NCBI RefSeq assembly: GCF_001654925.1 | Contig: NZ_LXER01000019.1 | Coordinates: forward strand, 86,444 to 150,443 | Length of the DNA stretch: 64,000 nucleotides | Direction of reading: 5' to 3' | DNA from: Buttiauxella brennerae ATCC 51605 | GTDB taxonomy: Bacteria; Pseudomonadota; Gammaproteobacteria; Enterobacterales; Enterobacteriaceae | In this document: piece after piece, positions 39,109 to 48,302 of the stretch | Position numbering within the stretch: the first letter of the stretch is position 1 | Layout: each line of letters starts with the position of its first letter | Notes under the pieces: generated by a model | Told to the model about the DNA's origin: nothing | Seen by the model: only the letters and a program-made list of their open reading frames with translations | Databases searched by the model: none | Program-made: the position numbers and the translations under genes

Positions 39109-39871
39109 GAGGGGGGTGAGTGGTATTGCGTGAGTCTAACCTAGTCCGGTCTGGTGATTTTCCGTTCACCCTAGTGTGCGGTTCCTATGACGGAACGGTG
39201 ATTTTCCGTTCACCTGAACGTTATTCGATCCCACATCTATCGGTGAACGGTGAACGTGCCAAGGAGAGAACGCCCTCTCCTTGGCAATCCTGGCGCCCGG
39301 CAAGTCAATCGCCGCTTTGCGGTAAACACCGTTTTTTACCCAACATTCGCGGTCGTTCGCGATTCGGTTATTCGGCACATCCGTGTGCCGAACCACTTCG
39401 TGGCCAACGCAAGCGTTGTTCAAAAATGTTCCTGACATTTTTGTCCGGCGATCGCTCTCTCACGTGGTTCCCGACCACGTGACCACGACTGAAGGGTAAA
39501 AACCGGCGCGGTTGAAGCCGGGAACAAGGGCAACGTCAAAACCTAAAGTCAAAAGCCGAATCGATTTTGACCTTGAGTCCCGGTATAAATTGCCCCAGCG
39601 TTGCCCATAAGTAAGGGTTGAGCTGCCGGGAGCAGCGAAAGAGAGCGATCGCCGGGAGCGAGTCGCGAACGACCCTGAACGTTGGGGATAAGCTGGGGTT
39701 TACCGCGTAGCGGCAATTTAATCACCGGGCGACGGGGTCGCCAGGGGGATGTCGTTATCCACCTGGCACGTTCACCGTTCACTGATATCTGTGGGAACGA
39801 AGAACTCTCAGGTGAACGGAACATCACCGCACTCCCATAACCTTAAACGTTCCGGCGAACGGAAAACAGCC
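39109..39871 (+). repeat. Long palindromic multi-hairpin repeat, copy A
   Basis: About 720-760 bp with no credible gene, between fbaB and the ABC operon. Two inverted arms, 39197-39366 and about 39657-39828 (roughly 75% matching, aligned almost without gaps), flank a central hairpin region (about 39480-39620). Outer ends carry TTTTCCGTTC(A/G)CC. Internal hairpins include 39257-39286 (12-bp stem), 39461-39481 (loop TCCCG) and 39622-39636 (same loop, opposite arm). The left arm holds a 79-bp block of four hairpins (39367-39445). Open frames here are by-products of the repeat. The left limit is uncertain: similarity to copy B begins at a G-run near 39109, but the clear terminal repeat starts at 39153. 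Confidence 0.9.
39367..39445 (+). repeat. 79-bp four-hairpin block in the left arm of copy A
   Basis: Four consecutive stem-loops: TTCGGCACA/TGTGCCGAA, CCAC/GTGG, CAACGC/GCGTTG and CAAAAATG/CATTTTTG. The reverse complement is identical, 79 of 79 bases, to 53858-53936 in the right arm of copy B. At this point the left arms of copies B and C have only a few bases. Confidence 0.93.
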
Positions 39872-39896
39872 AGGCTTGCAGACTCAAGCCCCCTCA

Positions 39897-40949
39897 TCAC
39901 GCTATCCCCACCTTCCCATCCAGATACACATCCTGCACCGCATTAATCAACTTCACCCCCTCAGACATGGATCTCTTGAAGGCTTTGCGCCCCAGAATCA
40001 GCCCCATGCCACCCGCACGCTTGTTAATGACAGCGGTACGCACTGCATCTGTCAGGTCAGTTTCCCCGCCTGCGGCACCACCGGAGTTAATCAGCCCTGC
40101 GCGGCCCATATAGCAGTTCGCAAGTTGATAACGCACCAGGTCTATCGGGTTATCACTGGTCAATTTGGTGTACACGCGATCATCGGTATAACCAAAATTC
40201 ACCGCTTTGTAGCCACCGTTATTTTCAGCCATTTTCTGCTTCACGATATCGGCACCAATGGTCGCCGCCAGGTGGTTGGCCTGCCCGGTGAGATCGGCGC
40301 TAACGTGGTAATCCACGCCATCTTTTTTGAAATCAGGGTTACGCAGATACGCCCAGAGAACGGTGACTAACCCCAGTTCATGCGCACGCTCAAACGCCAC
40401 AGAGATCTCTTCAATCTGGCGGCGTGACTCTGGTGAACCGAAGTAAATCGTCGCGCCTACCGCCACCGCCCCCATGTTGAAAGCCTGCTCGACGCTTGCG
40501 TACAGCGTCTGGTCAAAAGTGTTTGGGTAGCTGAGGGTTTCGTTATGGTTAAGTTTGACGAGGAAAGGAATGCGGTGAGCATAACGGCGCGACACCGACG
40601 CCAGCACGCCATAGGTTGAAGCAACACAGTTACAGCCCGCTTCAATCGCCAGTTCAACAATATTCTTCGGGTCAAAATAGAGTGGGTTTGCCGCAAACGA
40701 TGCCCCGGCGGAGTGCTCCACACCCTGGTCGACAGGTAAAATAGAAAGGTAACCGGTGCCGGCCAGTCGCCCGGTGTTATACAGCGTCTGCATATTTCGT
40801 AGCACCGCTGGTGGGCGGTTGTTATCCACCATCACGCGGTCTACATAATCTGAGCCTGGCAGATACAGCTGGTCTGCCGGAATAGTCATACAACGATGCT
40901 GTAACAAGCTGTCGGCGTCTTTGCCAAGCAACTGTGCAATATCAGTCAT
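39897..40949 (-). CDS. fbaB: Fructose-bisphosphate aldolase class I
   Basis: 350 residues from [19 protein letters not shown], the E. coli length and start; GGGAGC lies 8 bp upstream. FbaB is the DhnA-type Schiff-base aldolase that splits fructose 1,6-bisphosphate into dihydroxyacetone phosphate and glyceraldehyde 3-phosphate, used mostly on gluconeogenic carbon. [26 protein letters not shown] and GADIVKQKM carry conserved active-site lysines and acidic residues. It follows thiD with a 175-bp gap; its 3' end is 25 bp from repeat copy A. Confidence 0.97.
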   Translation of the reverse strand: MTDIAQLLGKDADSLLQHRCMTIPADQLYLPGSDYVDRVMVDNNRPPAVLRNMQTLYNTGRLAGTGYLSILPVDQGVEHSAGASFAANPLYFDPKNIVELAIEAGCNCVASTYGVLASVSRRYAHRIPFLVKLNHNETLSYPNTFDQTLYASVEQAFNMGAVAVGATIYFGSPESRRQIEEISVAFERAHELGLVTVLWAYLRNPDFKKDGVDYHVSADLTGQANHLAATIGADIVKQKMAENNGGYKAVNFGYTDDRVYTKLTSDNPIDLVRYQLANCYMGRAGLINSGGAAGGETDLTDAVRTAVINKRAGGMGLILGRKAFKRSMSEGVKLINAVQDVYLDGKVGIA

Positions 40950-41091
40950 AATACGCTCCCATAAGTTCAGCGAGCACCCTGCCCGCCGAGGATGGATTCT
41001 CCTGGCCTGCTTTCGGTGAAAACAGGCAGTCCTAATCCTGGTCGTGAGTGGCGTCCTTTGCCACTCCGGGAGCACTTTTGGTTGCTTTTGC

Positions 41092-41105
41092 GCTGTAACG
41101 CTTTC
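41092..41105. promoter_or_regulatory. Possible Cra (FruR) site upstream of fbaB
   Basis: GCTGTAACGCTTTC resembles the Cra consensus GCTGAAACGTTTCA at about 10 of 14 positions and lies about 140 bp before fbaB, a gene in the Cra regulon of E. coli. Nearby, GAGTGGC/GCCACTC at 41046-41066 forms a 7-bp hairpin that may end the thiMD transcript. Both calls are weak. Confidence 0.35.
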
Positions 41106-41124
41106 CAGACGCGTGCTTAAGCCA

Positions 41125-41934
41125 CTACCACCACTCGTGAAAATGGTGCACCGGCCCAATCCCGTTTCCTACTTCCAGTGAATCTGCCTGTTCTAACGCC
41201 TGAGATAACCACTTTTTCGCCGCATTGATGGTTTGCGGCCAGTCGTTATAACGTGGATACAGTGCGGCAAGCGCGGCGGAAAGCGTGCAACCGGTGCCGT
41301 GGGTATGGCGGGTTTGCACACGCGGCGCAGTAAAACGTTGTGCGCCATCGCGGGTAAACAGCCAGTCTGGGCTTTGTGCATTATCCAGATGCCCGCCTTT
41401 CATCAGCACGGCTTTGCAGCCCATACCTAAAAGCGCTTCACCCTGCTCTTTCATCTCATGTTCATTACGAGCATGTGACGCACCCAGCAACGCTGCGGCT
41501 TCCGGCAAATTCGGGGTAATCAGCGCGACCTGTGGCAACAACTGGCGCCGTAAACTTTCCACCGCTGAAGGGGCTAACAGTGCATCACCACTTTTTGCCA
41601 GCATCACGGTATCCAGCACCACGTTATGCGCCTTGTAAAATGCCAGCCCGTCAGCCACAGCCTCGACAATATCCGTTTCCGCCAGCATACCGATTTTAAT
41701 GGTGTCGATACGTACGTCGCTCAACACCGATTCCAGTTGCGCGACAACAAACGCTGGTTCTATGCGATAAACAGACTGCACACCGCGTGTGTTTTGTGCC
41801 ACCAGCGCGGTGATCACGCTGGTGCCGTACGCACCCAGCGCGGAGAAAGTTTTCAGGTCAGCCTGAATACCCGCGCCGCCACTTGGATCAGTGCCAGCAA
41901 TGGTGAGGGCGTTAATGCGTTTAAGCGTTTTCAT
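41125..41934 (-). CDS. thiD: Hydroxymethylpyrimidine (phosphate) kinase ThiD
   Basis: 269 residues (E. coli 266). ThiD phosphorylates HMP and HMP-phosphate to HMP-PP for thiamine synthesis. Ribokinase-fold motifs: [17 protein letters not shown] near residue 14, [12 protein letters not shown], and the C-terminal anion hole [13 protein letters not shown]. The ATG overlaps the thiM stop (ATGA), which favours this start over MKRINALT three codons in. Confidence 0.96.
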   Translation of the reverse strand: MKTLKRINALTIAGTDPSGGAGIQADLKTFSALGAYGTSVITALVAQNTRGVQSVYRIEPAFVVAQLESVLSDVRIDTIKIGMLAETDIVEAVADGLAFYKAHNVVLDTVMLAKSGDALLAPSAVESLRRQLLPQVALITPNLPEAAALLGASHARNEHEMKEQGEALLGMGCKAVLMKGGHLDNAQSPDWLFTRDGAQRFTAPRVQTRHTHGTGCTLSAALAALYPRYNDWPQTINAAKKWLSQALEQADSLEVGNGIGPVHHFHEWW

Positions 41935-42719
41935 GCCAGCTCCCCCGCATTAAGTAAGTAGAGTTCGTCGAGAAATGCCGGAATAAAACTCCCTGGTCCC
42001 CGGCTGGCGGCAATAGCCTGCTCGCCTGCACGTTTCATAAACCGGCAAGCTGCCGCGACGTTATCAAGGCGCTCACCGGGCAATGAACAGCAGGCAGCAA
42101 CCACGGCGGAAAGCGCACAACCGGTGCCGACCACGCGCGTCATCAACAGACCACCACCGTCAACACGCCATGCGTTTTCACCGTCGGTGATGTAATCGCG
42201 CTCGCCTGTCACGGCGACAACTGCGCCAGTAAGTTGCGCGAGTCTGACCGCCGCCGGGAGTGCGGAAAGCACATCATCCGCGCTATCCACACCACGCCCC
42301 GCAGAGTGCTCACCCGCCAGCGCCAGAATTTCCGAAGCATTGCCACGGATAGCAGCAGGTTTAAGCGCGAGAACATCAAAAGCAAATTGTGTGCGAAATG
42401 CCAGGCCACCCACCGCTACCGGGTCGAGTACCCAGGGTGTGAAAGATTCATTGGCAGCATGAATGGCGGCAAGCATTGCGCCACGGCGTTCGGCCGTCAG
42501 CGTGCCAATATTAACCAGCAGTGCGCTGGCAACGGGGCTAAATTGCGCGGCTTCTTCGGTTTCAATCACCATTGCAGGGGACGCGCCAAGGGCTAGCAAA
42601 ACGTTGGCCGTAAAACTCTGTACGACATCGTTTGTCATGCAGTGAACAAGTGGGGAATGGTGGCGTAAATTCTGTAAAACCGAGGCGGCACGCGTGCCGG
42701 GTAGCAGGTCAGGTTGCAT
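41931..42719 (-). CDS. thiM: Hydroxyethylthiazole kinase ThiM
   Basis: 262 residues, as in E. coli. ThiM phosphorylates 4-methyl-5-hydroxyethylthiazole in thiamine salvage. Visible family motifs are [26 protein letters not shown] at the N-terminus (thiazole pocket) and [16 protein letters not shown] (ATP/anion hole) near residue 195. First gene of thiMD behind a TPP riboswitch. Confidence 0.97.
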   Translation of the reverse strand: MQPDLLPGTRAASVLQNLRHHSPLVHCMTNDVVQSFTANVLLALGASPAMVIETEEAAQFSPVASALLVNIGTLTAERRGAMLAAIHAANESFTPWVLDPVAVGGLAFRTQFAFDVLALKPAAIRGNASEILALAGEHSAGRGVDSADDVLSALPAAVRLAQLTGAVVAVTGERDYITDGENAWRVDGGGLLMTRVVGTGCALSAVVAACCSLPGERLDNVAAACRFMKRAGEQAIAASRGPGSFIPAFLDELYLLNAGELA

Positions 42720-42767
42720 CTTAAAAGCTCCTGCCCGGCGTGAAGAAGGGATGACCTGGCAGGCATC

Positions 42768-42848
42768 TGACTTCCCTACGCTGGCATTATCCAGATCAGG
42801 TGGTACGGGTATTTCTCAGCCTTCACAAAGAAGGGCACCCCGAGTCAT
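42768..42848 (-). promoter_or_regulatory. TPP riboswitch (thi box) of thiMD
   Basis: On the minus strand GACTCGGGGTGCCC opens P1/P2, GGCTGAGAAATACCC gives the CUGAGA core, and CCTGATCTGGATAATGCCAG is the pyrophosphate-sensing half. It ends about 50 nt before the thiM start, as in E. coli, where ligand binding hides the ribosome site and promotes termination. Confidence 0.95.
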
Positions 42849-43266
42849 GTGGTACTTATTAGCTTACTTTTGCCAGAGTAGGGGAAGTGACATGCCCGTG
42901 CAAGCCTGTCGTCCCTTTGGCTACCCTCGAGTACATAACAAAGACTACAACGCTCCTAATTTCCATTTTCGCGCTTTTATATGCCATTGGTTATTTTACC
43001 ACTGGTGAAAACAATAACAGATCGTATTTATTAACTTAGTTCTTACTGAATGACTTAAAGGCCCGATGTTATATAACCATTCATCTTTAGAAGATACAGG
43101 TTGAACCAGTGGCGATGAGTTTTAAGATATAACAGAATTGGCAACCGCAGGCTTTATGTGTATAACTAGCCACGACGACAAAATCTAAATAGATTTAGTT
43201 AAAGAACACATAAACTCAACATCTTATCTAAAAAGAAAAAACAAAATCACGCGCGGAACAGACAGA
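42849..43266. other. AT-rich intergenic region between thiM and the binding-protein gene
   Basis: About 420 bp. The left end carries the thiMD promoter and the right end that of the downstream gene. The segment 42950-43260 is clearly richer in A and T than the thiMD side and marks the edge of the AT-rich block that runs to about 48.2 kb. I see no RNA gene or convincing short frame. Confidence 0.6.
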
Positions 43267-44193
43267 ATGACAAAAACAGTTAACTGGTTAAGCATATGTG
43301 TTTTTTTTGTTTCAGGTCTGTTTGTACAGACCGTTGAAGCTCAAGCATCAAAAACGATCGAAAGCATAACAAATTCGCATCAAATTAATATCGCCTACCG
43401 CGACGCCCCTCCTTTTTCTTATAAAACAGCAGATGGAAAAGTCGTTGGTTACGTCATTGATTTATGCAATGTCATTGTCAGTGATATAAGTAAACACCTT
43501 AACATTCGCGATCTGAAAGTTAATTATATTGATAATAAATACTTGCCAGAAAGAGATGAGTTATTGCGTGATCAAAAAGTTGACATGATCTGTTCAGTCA
43601 ATGCAAATGTTGCCGAATGGAAGAATCTGGCTGATTACTCTATTCCGTATACCTATTCCTGGACCCGATTCGCGACATTAAAAGATAAAAAAATCACCAA
43701 TATTGAACAATTAGCCGGACATACCGTTAGTGTTACCGCAGGTTCAGTTGATTCGATTGCGCTCAACAAAGCGAACCGTGAGCTTGGCCTGAATATCCTG
43801 GTGATAACCACTCCGACCATGGAGAAGGCTTTTGAGCTAATGCATGACGGCACAACATCCGCAGCCTTCATTAATGACATCTCTTTAAAAGAGATTGTTG
43901 AGGGGCAAACCGATAAATCATCATTTTACATTAGTGCAAAAGGTGTCGGGAAACCGCAGTTTTTCGTTATCCTGTTACCGAATGGTGATAATGAATTTAA
44001 GTCGCTAGTCAATCAAAGCCTGTGTAAAATTCGTAATTCACATGATTTCGCAAAAATTCACGACATCTGGTTCAATAGCCCGATTCCTTATTTAAAACTA
44101 AACCTGCAAAGCCCTTTTTCAGAAGAGATGGAGCAGGAACTTGCCCTCAATGGCAATTGCAACCCGGTCACAAAAATCACTACTAATGAGTAA
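43267..44193 (+). CDS. Periplasmic amino-acid-type binding protein (SBP_bac_3 family), orphan
   Basis: 308 residues with a signal peptide (WLSICVFFVSGLFVQTVEA). The PBP type-2 fold is seen in INIAYRDAPPFSYKTADGKVVGYVIDLCNVI, RDQKVDMICSVNANVAEWKNL and LAGHTVSVTAGSVDSIAL, close to GltI-type glutamate/aspartate receptors. No permease or ATPase is nearby, so it either feeds a distant importer or acts as a sensor. The next two genes on the same strand are a c-di-GMP phosphodiesterase and a diguanylate cyclase. Codons are AT-rich compared with its neighbours. Confidence 0.85.
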   Translation: MTKTVNWLSICVFFVSGLFVQTVEAQASKTIESITNSHQINIAYRDAPPFSYKTADGKVVGYVIDLCNVIVSDISKHLNIRDLKVNYIDNKYLPERDELLRDQKVDMICSVNANVAEWKNLADYSIPYTYSWTRFATLKDKKITNIEQLAGHTVSVTAGSVDSIALNKANRELGLNILVITTPTMEKAFELMHDGTTSAAFINDISLKEIVEGQTDKSSFYISAKGVGKPQFFVILLPNGDNEFKSLVNQSLCKIRNSHDFAKIHDIWFNSPIPYLKLNLQSPFSEEMEQELALNGNCNPVTKITTNE

Positions 44194-44493
44194 GTATTCA
44201 GGAGTGAATTAGAACAAATGAAACCCTAAAGTTTAGGTTCTATACAACCTGATTTGGTTTAATGTTCATTTACGGGCAGCCTGCTATTATATAATGCCGG
44301 ATTATAATTATTGAAATAGTGTAATTAATATCGGTTGGAAATTAACGGCATGTTATAAACATTGTTATGAGAATGTATATCGCAGCTTAAGGAAAAGCGT
44401 GCAAAAATACATACTCCAGAAATTACGGATGTCCAGTTGAGCAAAAAAAATCACAATACCGGGAACAGCGTCTCCCTTCACGATAGGGGACAT
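44194..44493. other. Intergenic region before the EAL-protein gene
   Basis: 300 bp, AT-rich. It presumably holds a promoter for the phosphodiesterase gene. I see no clear terminator, operator or RNA. Confidence 0.5.
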
Positions 44494-46689
44494 ATGCCAC
44501 TGACAATTATGGCTTTGCCTGGTGGTATAAAAAAACATTTTGTACTCTGTATTTCATTTTTTCTGCTTTACCTGCTTGCTGATACATTGAGTAGCAGCAT
44601 TCAGATCATCGGTGTTTCGCTCAAGCTCTATGATCTCACCCTACCCGTGATTTCAGCCCTGCTCGTTTTATACAGCTTCAGAGCCCTTCCTACGTTAGGC
44701 CTGTTTGCACTTTACTCTTTCTGTAGTCACCCGCTGTCACATTTTCTGTATACCATTGCTCAACTCATGGCTGCTTTAACCAGCTATACGATCTATTTTT
44801 ATGCCGCAGGGAAAAGAAGCATCGTGAGTTTTGGCCGCAGCCAACTCAGTGCGCAACGCATTATTTGGATGATATGTGTTAATACCATTGTGTTCACACT
44901 GCTCCACCAACTCATACTGCAAAAAAGCCATTTTTTCGCCACTTTTGATGAAAAAATCTGGAGCATACCGACCCTGATCAGCATGCAATGGATGATGACT
45001 TCATGCCTGACAGGTATTCCATTCTGTTATCTTATTCTCCGCGCCTGTTACAAACCTGTTTGGTTTTTCAGCTACCTGAAACAATTAAAAGAGATTATTA
45101 TTTTCGGGCCGAAGGCGGTCTACCAGATCGTGTGGATATTGCTGTTAGTCGGGCTAATGTGTTGCCTGGTTTACATAAAACGAGATGACATTATTTTCAC
45201 AGATTACTCTCTGGTGTGGCTTCTACCCGTGATGCTTTGGGGGGCAATATGCCTCGGGCATGCTTTGATCGCCCCCCTTTGGGTGCTGATGCTTATTCTG
45301 CTGAGTGATTCTATTGATAATTATATCACTCTGGAACGCACATTTACGGTTGACCACTATATTTTCCACCTGGCACTGGCATCATCAGTCATATTTGTAT
45401 TTTCGCTGACGATAGTGATCGTTGGGGTAATGACGACACGTATTCGAAAATATATTCGCCACCTTAAACGTATCTCTTTATCTGAGCCGCATACCGGGCT
45501 ACCCAATTTACAAGCACTGAAAAATGATATTATCCGCCTTAACAGTGTAAGGTTATGCATGCTCCAGTGCCCGGAGTTAAATACTCTGACACAGAATCAT
45601 GGGATTGCATTCCGTTTTGAATTTGTTAAAGCCGTTGTACGCTATTTAAACCCATTATTGTCGGACAACGAGAAAATATATTACAGCCCGGGTTATGGGA
45701 TACTTTTGCGCCTGGACAGTATCAATGTTGACCGCATTGATTCCTACTATCAAGCCATGTCAGCGTTCCGCTTCTCATGGGAGGAGATGAAGCTAGGCCT
45801 GAACTTTGGCATAGCGCACACGGTTTATGACCAAAGTGTGAATAATCTATCGCATATGGTCGGGCTACTTAATGCCAGTACCTTCATCTCTCTACAGCAA
45901 GGCAAGCCTGAAGCGTTAAATCTCACTTCAAGTGGAGATGATGCAATGAGTATCGGCGTCATACGCCATTATCTGCAAAAGTCGATAGACCGCCAAAGTT
46001 TCGTACTGGTTGCCCAGCCAATTGTTTCGACAAAGGGGCATGAGAAGTACCATGAAGTACTGATACGAATGAAGATGGCGGGTAATAAATTGTGTTTCCC
46101 CAATACATTTTTACCTCTTGCGTATGATGCAGGCCTGCTCGCAGAAGTTGATATGGCAGTCATTGAACAAACATTCCGCTTTATTAATTCGCTTGATGAA
46201 GAACATGCAAGCAGCCGCTTCTCAATAAACCTTACCCCACAGTCTTTGATAAAAAATGATTTCCAGGACAGGTTGTATGCGCTATTTAAGGCCTACTCCA
46301 TTCGCCCAGACCGCATCATCTTCGAAATCATTGAGTCTGATATCATTGATAGTATTAACGCATCACGGGTGTTACGTGAACTCCGTAAACTGGGCTGTAA
46401 AATTGCTATTGATGATTTTGGTACAGGTGAGTCCAGTTATTTGCGCCTTAAAAATTTAGAAGCTGACATTCTCAAAATAGATGGTTCATTTATCAGAAAT
46501 GTTGTTGAGAATGAATTCGATCGTTTTACCGTCATGTCATTTTGTGAAGCGGCGAATTTTAAAAACCTGGAAGTCGTGGCCGAGTTTGTTGAGAATGAAG
46601 AGATTGAAAAGATGTTGGTAACCATGGGGGTCGGTTGGCTTCAGGGCTATCATACCGGGAAACCTGCGCCCATCGAATCTCTGTTTTAG
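44494..46689 (+). CDS. Membrane c-di-GMP phosphodiesterase (degenerate GGDEF plus EAL), PdeF-like layout
   Basis: 731 residues from the ATG at 44494, preceded by AGGGGA; an upstream in-frame TTG at 44437 would add 19 residues and has a poorer site. About eight to ten membrane helices fill the first 320 residues, then a GGDEF-like domain (EPHTGLPNLQAL) whose signature loop has become YSPGYGILL, so it should not make c-di-GMP. The C-terminal EAL domain keeps the catalytic set: E in HEVLIRM, N in SINLTPQS, E in IFEIIESD, DD in IDDFGTG, K in LKIDGSF, E in VVAEFVEN and Q in LQGYHTGKP. It should therefore hydrolyse c-di-GMP to pGpG at the inner membrane. Confidence 0.85.
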   Translation: MPLTIMALPGGIKKHFVLCISFFLLYLLADTLSSSIQIIGVSLKLYDLTLPVISALLVLYSFRALPTLGLFALYSFCSHPLSHFLYTIAQLMAALTSYTIYFYAAGKRSIVSFGRSQLSAQRIIWMICVNTIVFTLLHQLILQKSHFFATFDEKIWSIPTLISMQWMMTSCLTGIPFCYLILRACYKPVWFFSYLKQLKEIIIFGPKAVYQIVWILLLVGLMCCLVYIKRDDIIFTDYSLVWLLPVMLWGAICLGHALIAPLWVLMLILLSDSIDNYITLERTFTVDHYIFHLALASSVIFVFSLTIVIVGVMTTRIRKYIRHLKRISLSEPHTGLPNLQALKNDIIRLNSVRLCMLQCPELNTLTQNHGIAFRFEFVKAVVRYLNPLLSDNEKIYYSPGYGILLRLDSINVDRIDSYYQAMSAFRFSWEEMKLGLNFGIAHTVYDQSVNNLSHMVGLLNASTFISLQQGKPEALNLTSSGDDAMSIGVIRHYLQKSIDRQSFVLVAQPIVSTKGHEKYHEVLIRMKMAGNKLCFPNTFLPLAYDAGLLAEVDMAVIEQTFRFINSLDEEHASSRFSINLTPQSLIKNDFQDRLYALFKAYSIRPDRIIFEIIESDIIDSINASRVLRELRKLGCKIAIDDFGTGESSYLRLKNLEADILKIDGSFIRNVVENEFDRFTVMSFCEAANFKNLEVVAEFVENEEIEKMLVTMGVGWLQGYHTGKPAPIESLF

Positions 46690-46775
46690 TGTAAATAGAG
46701 ACCCATGTACAAGTGTGTTATTGAGCTACTAACGATTTGTGTAAATTAAGTGCCCCCATAAGAAATGGACAGATT

Positions 46776-48215
46776 ATGATACGTTCTCTTCAATATTTTT
46801 CTTGCAAGCGTTACCCACTGGTGACTTTATTTGTAGCTAATGTGGTCACAGCAATTATTGGTATTTTAGAGAGATTAGAAGGTCCATTTTCCCTGGTGTG
46901 GGTGACAAATGCGGTCTCAATTGGCTTATTGCTGCGTTTTTATCCGCGCGTAAGCTGGCATCATTTTGCTGTTTGCGCGGTGGGGATGGTGGTTCCCGAC
47001 TTGCTGGCGGGGACGGCTTATCACCAGGTTTTAATAATGACAAGTGCGAATGTGCTCACCATCTGGTTAGGTTGGCTGTTTTTGAACCGCTTCGCATCGC
47101 GTTCTGAAAACTCCGAATGGCTCTCGACACTTTACTGTGTTCCCCAGTGGTTATTACTTTGCCAACCTTCCCTTATCATTGGCTCTTTATTGGGTGCCGG
47201 TGGGTTGTTCTTTATGTTTGATAAGCCTTACTTACAATCGGCTATTTTTTGGTATCTTAACGAATCACTTAATTTCATTGTTTTCTTACCCGTTATCCTG
47301 GCGATCCCAAAAGTCATTAAATCGTCTGAGGGTGACCTTTTAAGTATTTTCCTGCATATCCTTCCTTCAGCCTTACTTCTGTTCGTTTTCATTTTCATAA
47401 AAAATGAAATGTACTTTTTGATGGCGTCAATATTGATTATCCCTACCATTGTCTGGCTGGCACTGTCAGGGAACTTATTCCTCACTACTTTTGGTATCAG
47501 TATGAATGGTGCCTTCTTCTTCATGTGGATTGTTCATTCATCTCATCGGCACTTACATTTTTCCGAAAACATCTATGTGGCGATTGTGAGAATTGTTGTC
47601 ACGGTGCTTGCGCTGTGCGCATTGACCATTGCTGTGGCGATTTCTGAGCGCGATAAACTTTATTCAAAAATATCTGAACTGGCTGATAACGATGATTTGA
47701 CCGGTATTCTCAATCGTCGAGCATTTATGAATGCGGCAGAGCACACCATAGCGTCACTGAACAAAGACCAACGCTGCGCGATGATTTTAATTGATCTCGA
47801 TTACTTCAAAAAAGTGAATGATGAGTTAGGCCACCAAAAAGGCGATAAAGTCTTAATCGAATTTTGCCGTTTGGTAAAACTCTGTTTACCCGCTAAACAA
47901 TTGTTTGGCCGGGTCGGCGGTGAAGAGTTCGCGCTACTACTGTCGAATGAGTCTGATAAAAGCCATGAAGCGCTGACAGATTTAATTGTTACTGAAATTG
48001 GCAAAAAGCCGCTGATCATTGATAACGAGCCATTACCTTTAACCATCAGCGCCGGTATGGCGAAGTGGGTTGAGGGGCAAAAATATGAAATATTGTTTAA
48101 ACATGCCGATCAGGCGCTGTACCAGGCAAAAAACAATGGCCGCAACCAATGGCAGGAGTATCAACATAACGAAACGCTTCAGGCACCTGCCAGCCTGATA
48201 CCATCGGTAACATAA
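46776..48215 (+). CDS. Membrane diguanylate cyclase, MASE1-like plus GGDEF
   Basis: 479 residues from MIRSLQYFSCKRYPL; an upstream TTG would add 13 residues. About eight helices form a MASE1-like sensor to residue 300, followed by a GGDEF domain with DDLTGILNRRAF and active loop GRVGGEEFALLL (GGEEF, a functional variant). The inhibitory I-site is absent: the R-x-x-D positions read P-A-K-Q. It starts 86 bp after the phosphodiesterase on the same strand, so the two opposing enzymes are probably co-transcribed. Confidence 0.86.
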   Translation: MIRSLQYFSCKRYPLVTLFVANVVTAIIGILERLEGPFSLVWVTNAVSIGLLLRFYPRVSWHHFAVCAVGMVVPDLLAGTAYHQVLIMTSANVLTIWLGWLFLNRFASRSENSEWLSTLYCVPQWLLLCQPSLIIGSLLGAGGLFFMFDKPYLQSAIFWYLNESLNFIVFLPVILAIPKVIKSSEGDLLSIFLHILPSALLLFVFIFIKNEMYFLMASILIIPTIVWLALSGNLFLTTFGISMNGAFFFMWIVHSSHRHLHFSENIYVAIVRIVVTVLALCALTIAVAISERDKLYSKISELADNDDLTGILNRRAFMNAAEHTIASLNKDQRCAMILIDLDYFKKVNDELGHQKGDKVLIEFCRLVKLCLPAKQLFGRVGGEEFALLLSNESDKSHEALTDLIVTEIGKKPLIIDNEPLPLTISAGMAKWVEGQKYEILFKHADQALYQAKNNGRNQWQEYQHNETLQAPASLIPSVT

Positions 48216-48302
48216 ACAGATTAACCCTGGTTGGTTTCCGGCGAATAACGCGTATCCTTAGCGGATTATTTTTACGATTCGATTTATCGGAAACAACCTT
48301 CT

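Noticed and set aside
39120..39482. Open frame of 120 codons in copy A, and similar frames at 53447-53680 and 53815-54102
   Set aside because: They follow the inverted-repeat arms, have no ribosome site, and are broken or shifted by the 79-bp block and in copy C. I treat them as by-products of the repeat, not genes.
39153..39871. Possible CRISPR-like or integron-like array in the palindromic repeats
   Set aside because: There are no regularly spaced direct repeats with unique spacers, no cas or integrase gene, and the hairpins all differ. An inverted-arm structure fits better.
42694..43008. Plus-strand frame of 104 codons over the thiM start
   Set aside because: It is antisense to the TPP riboswitch and thiM start and has no recognisable product.
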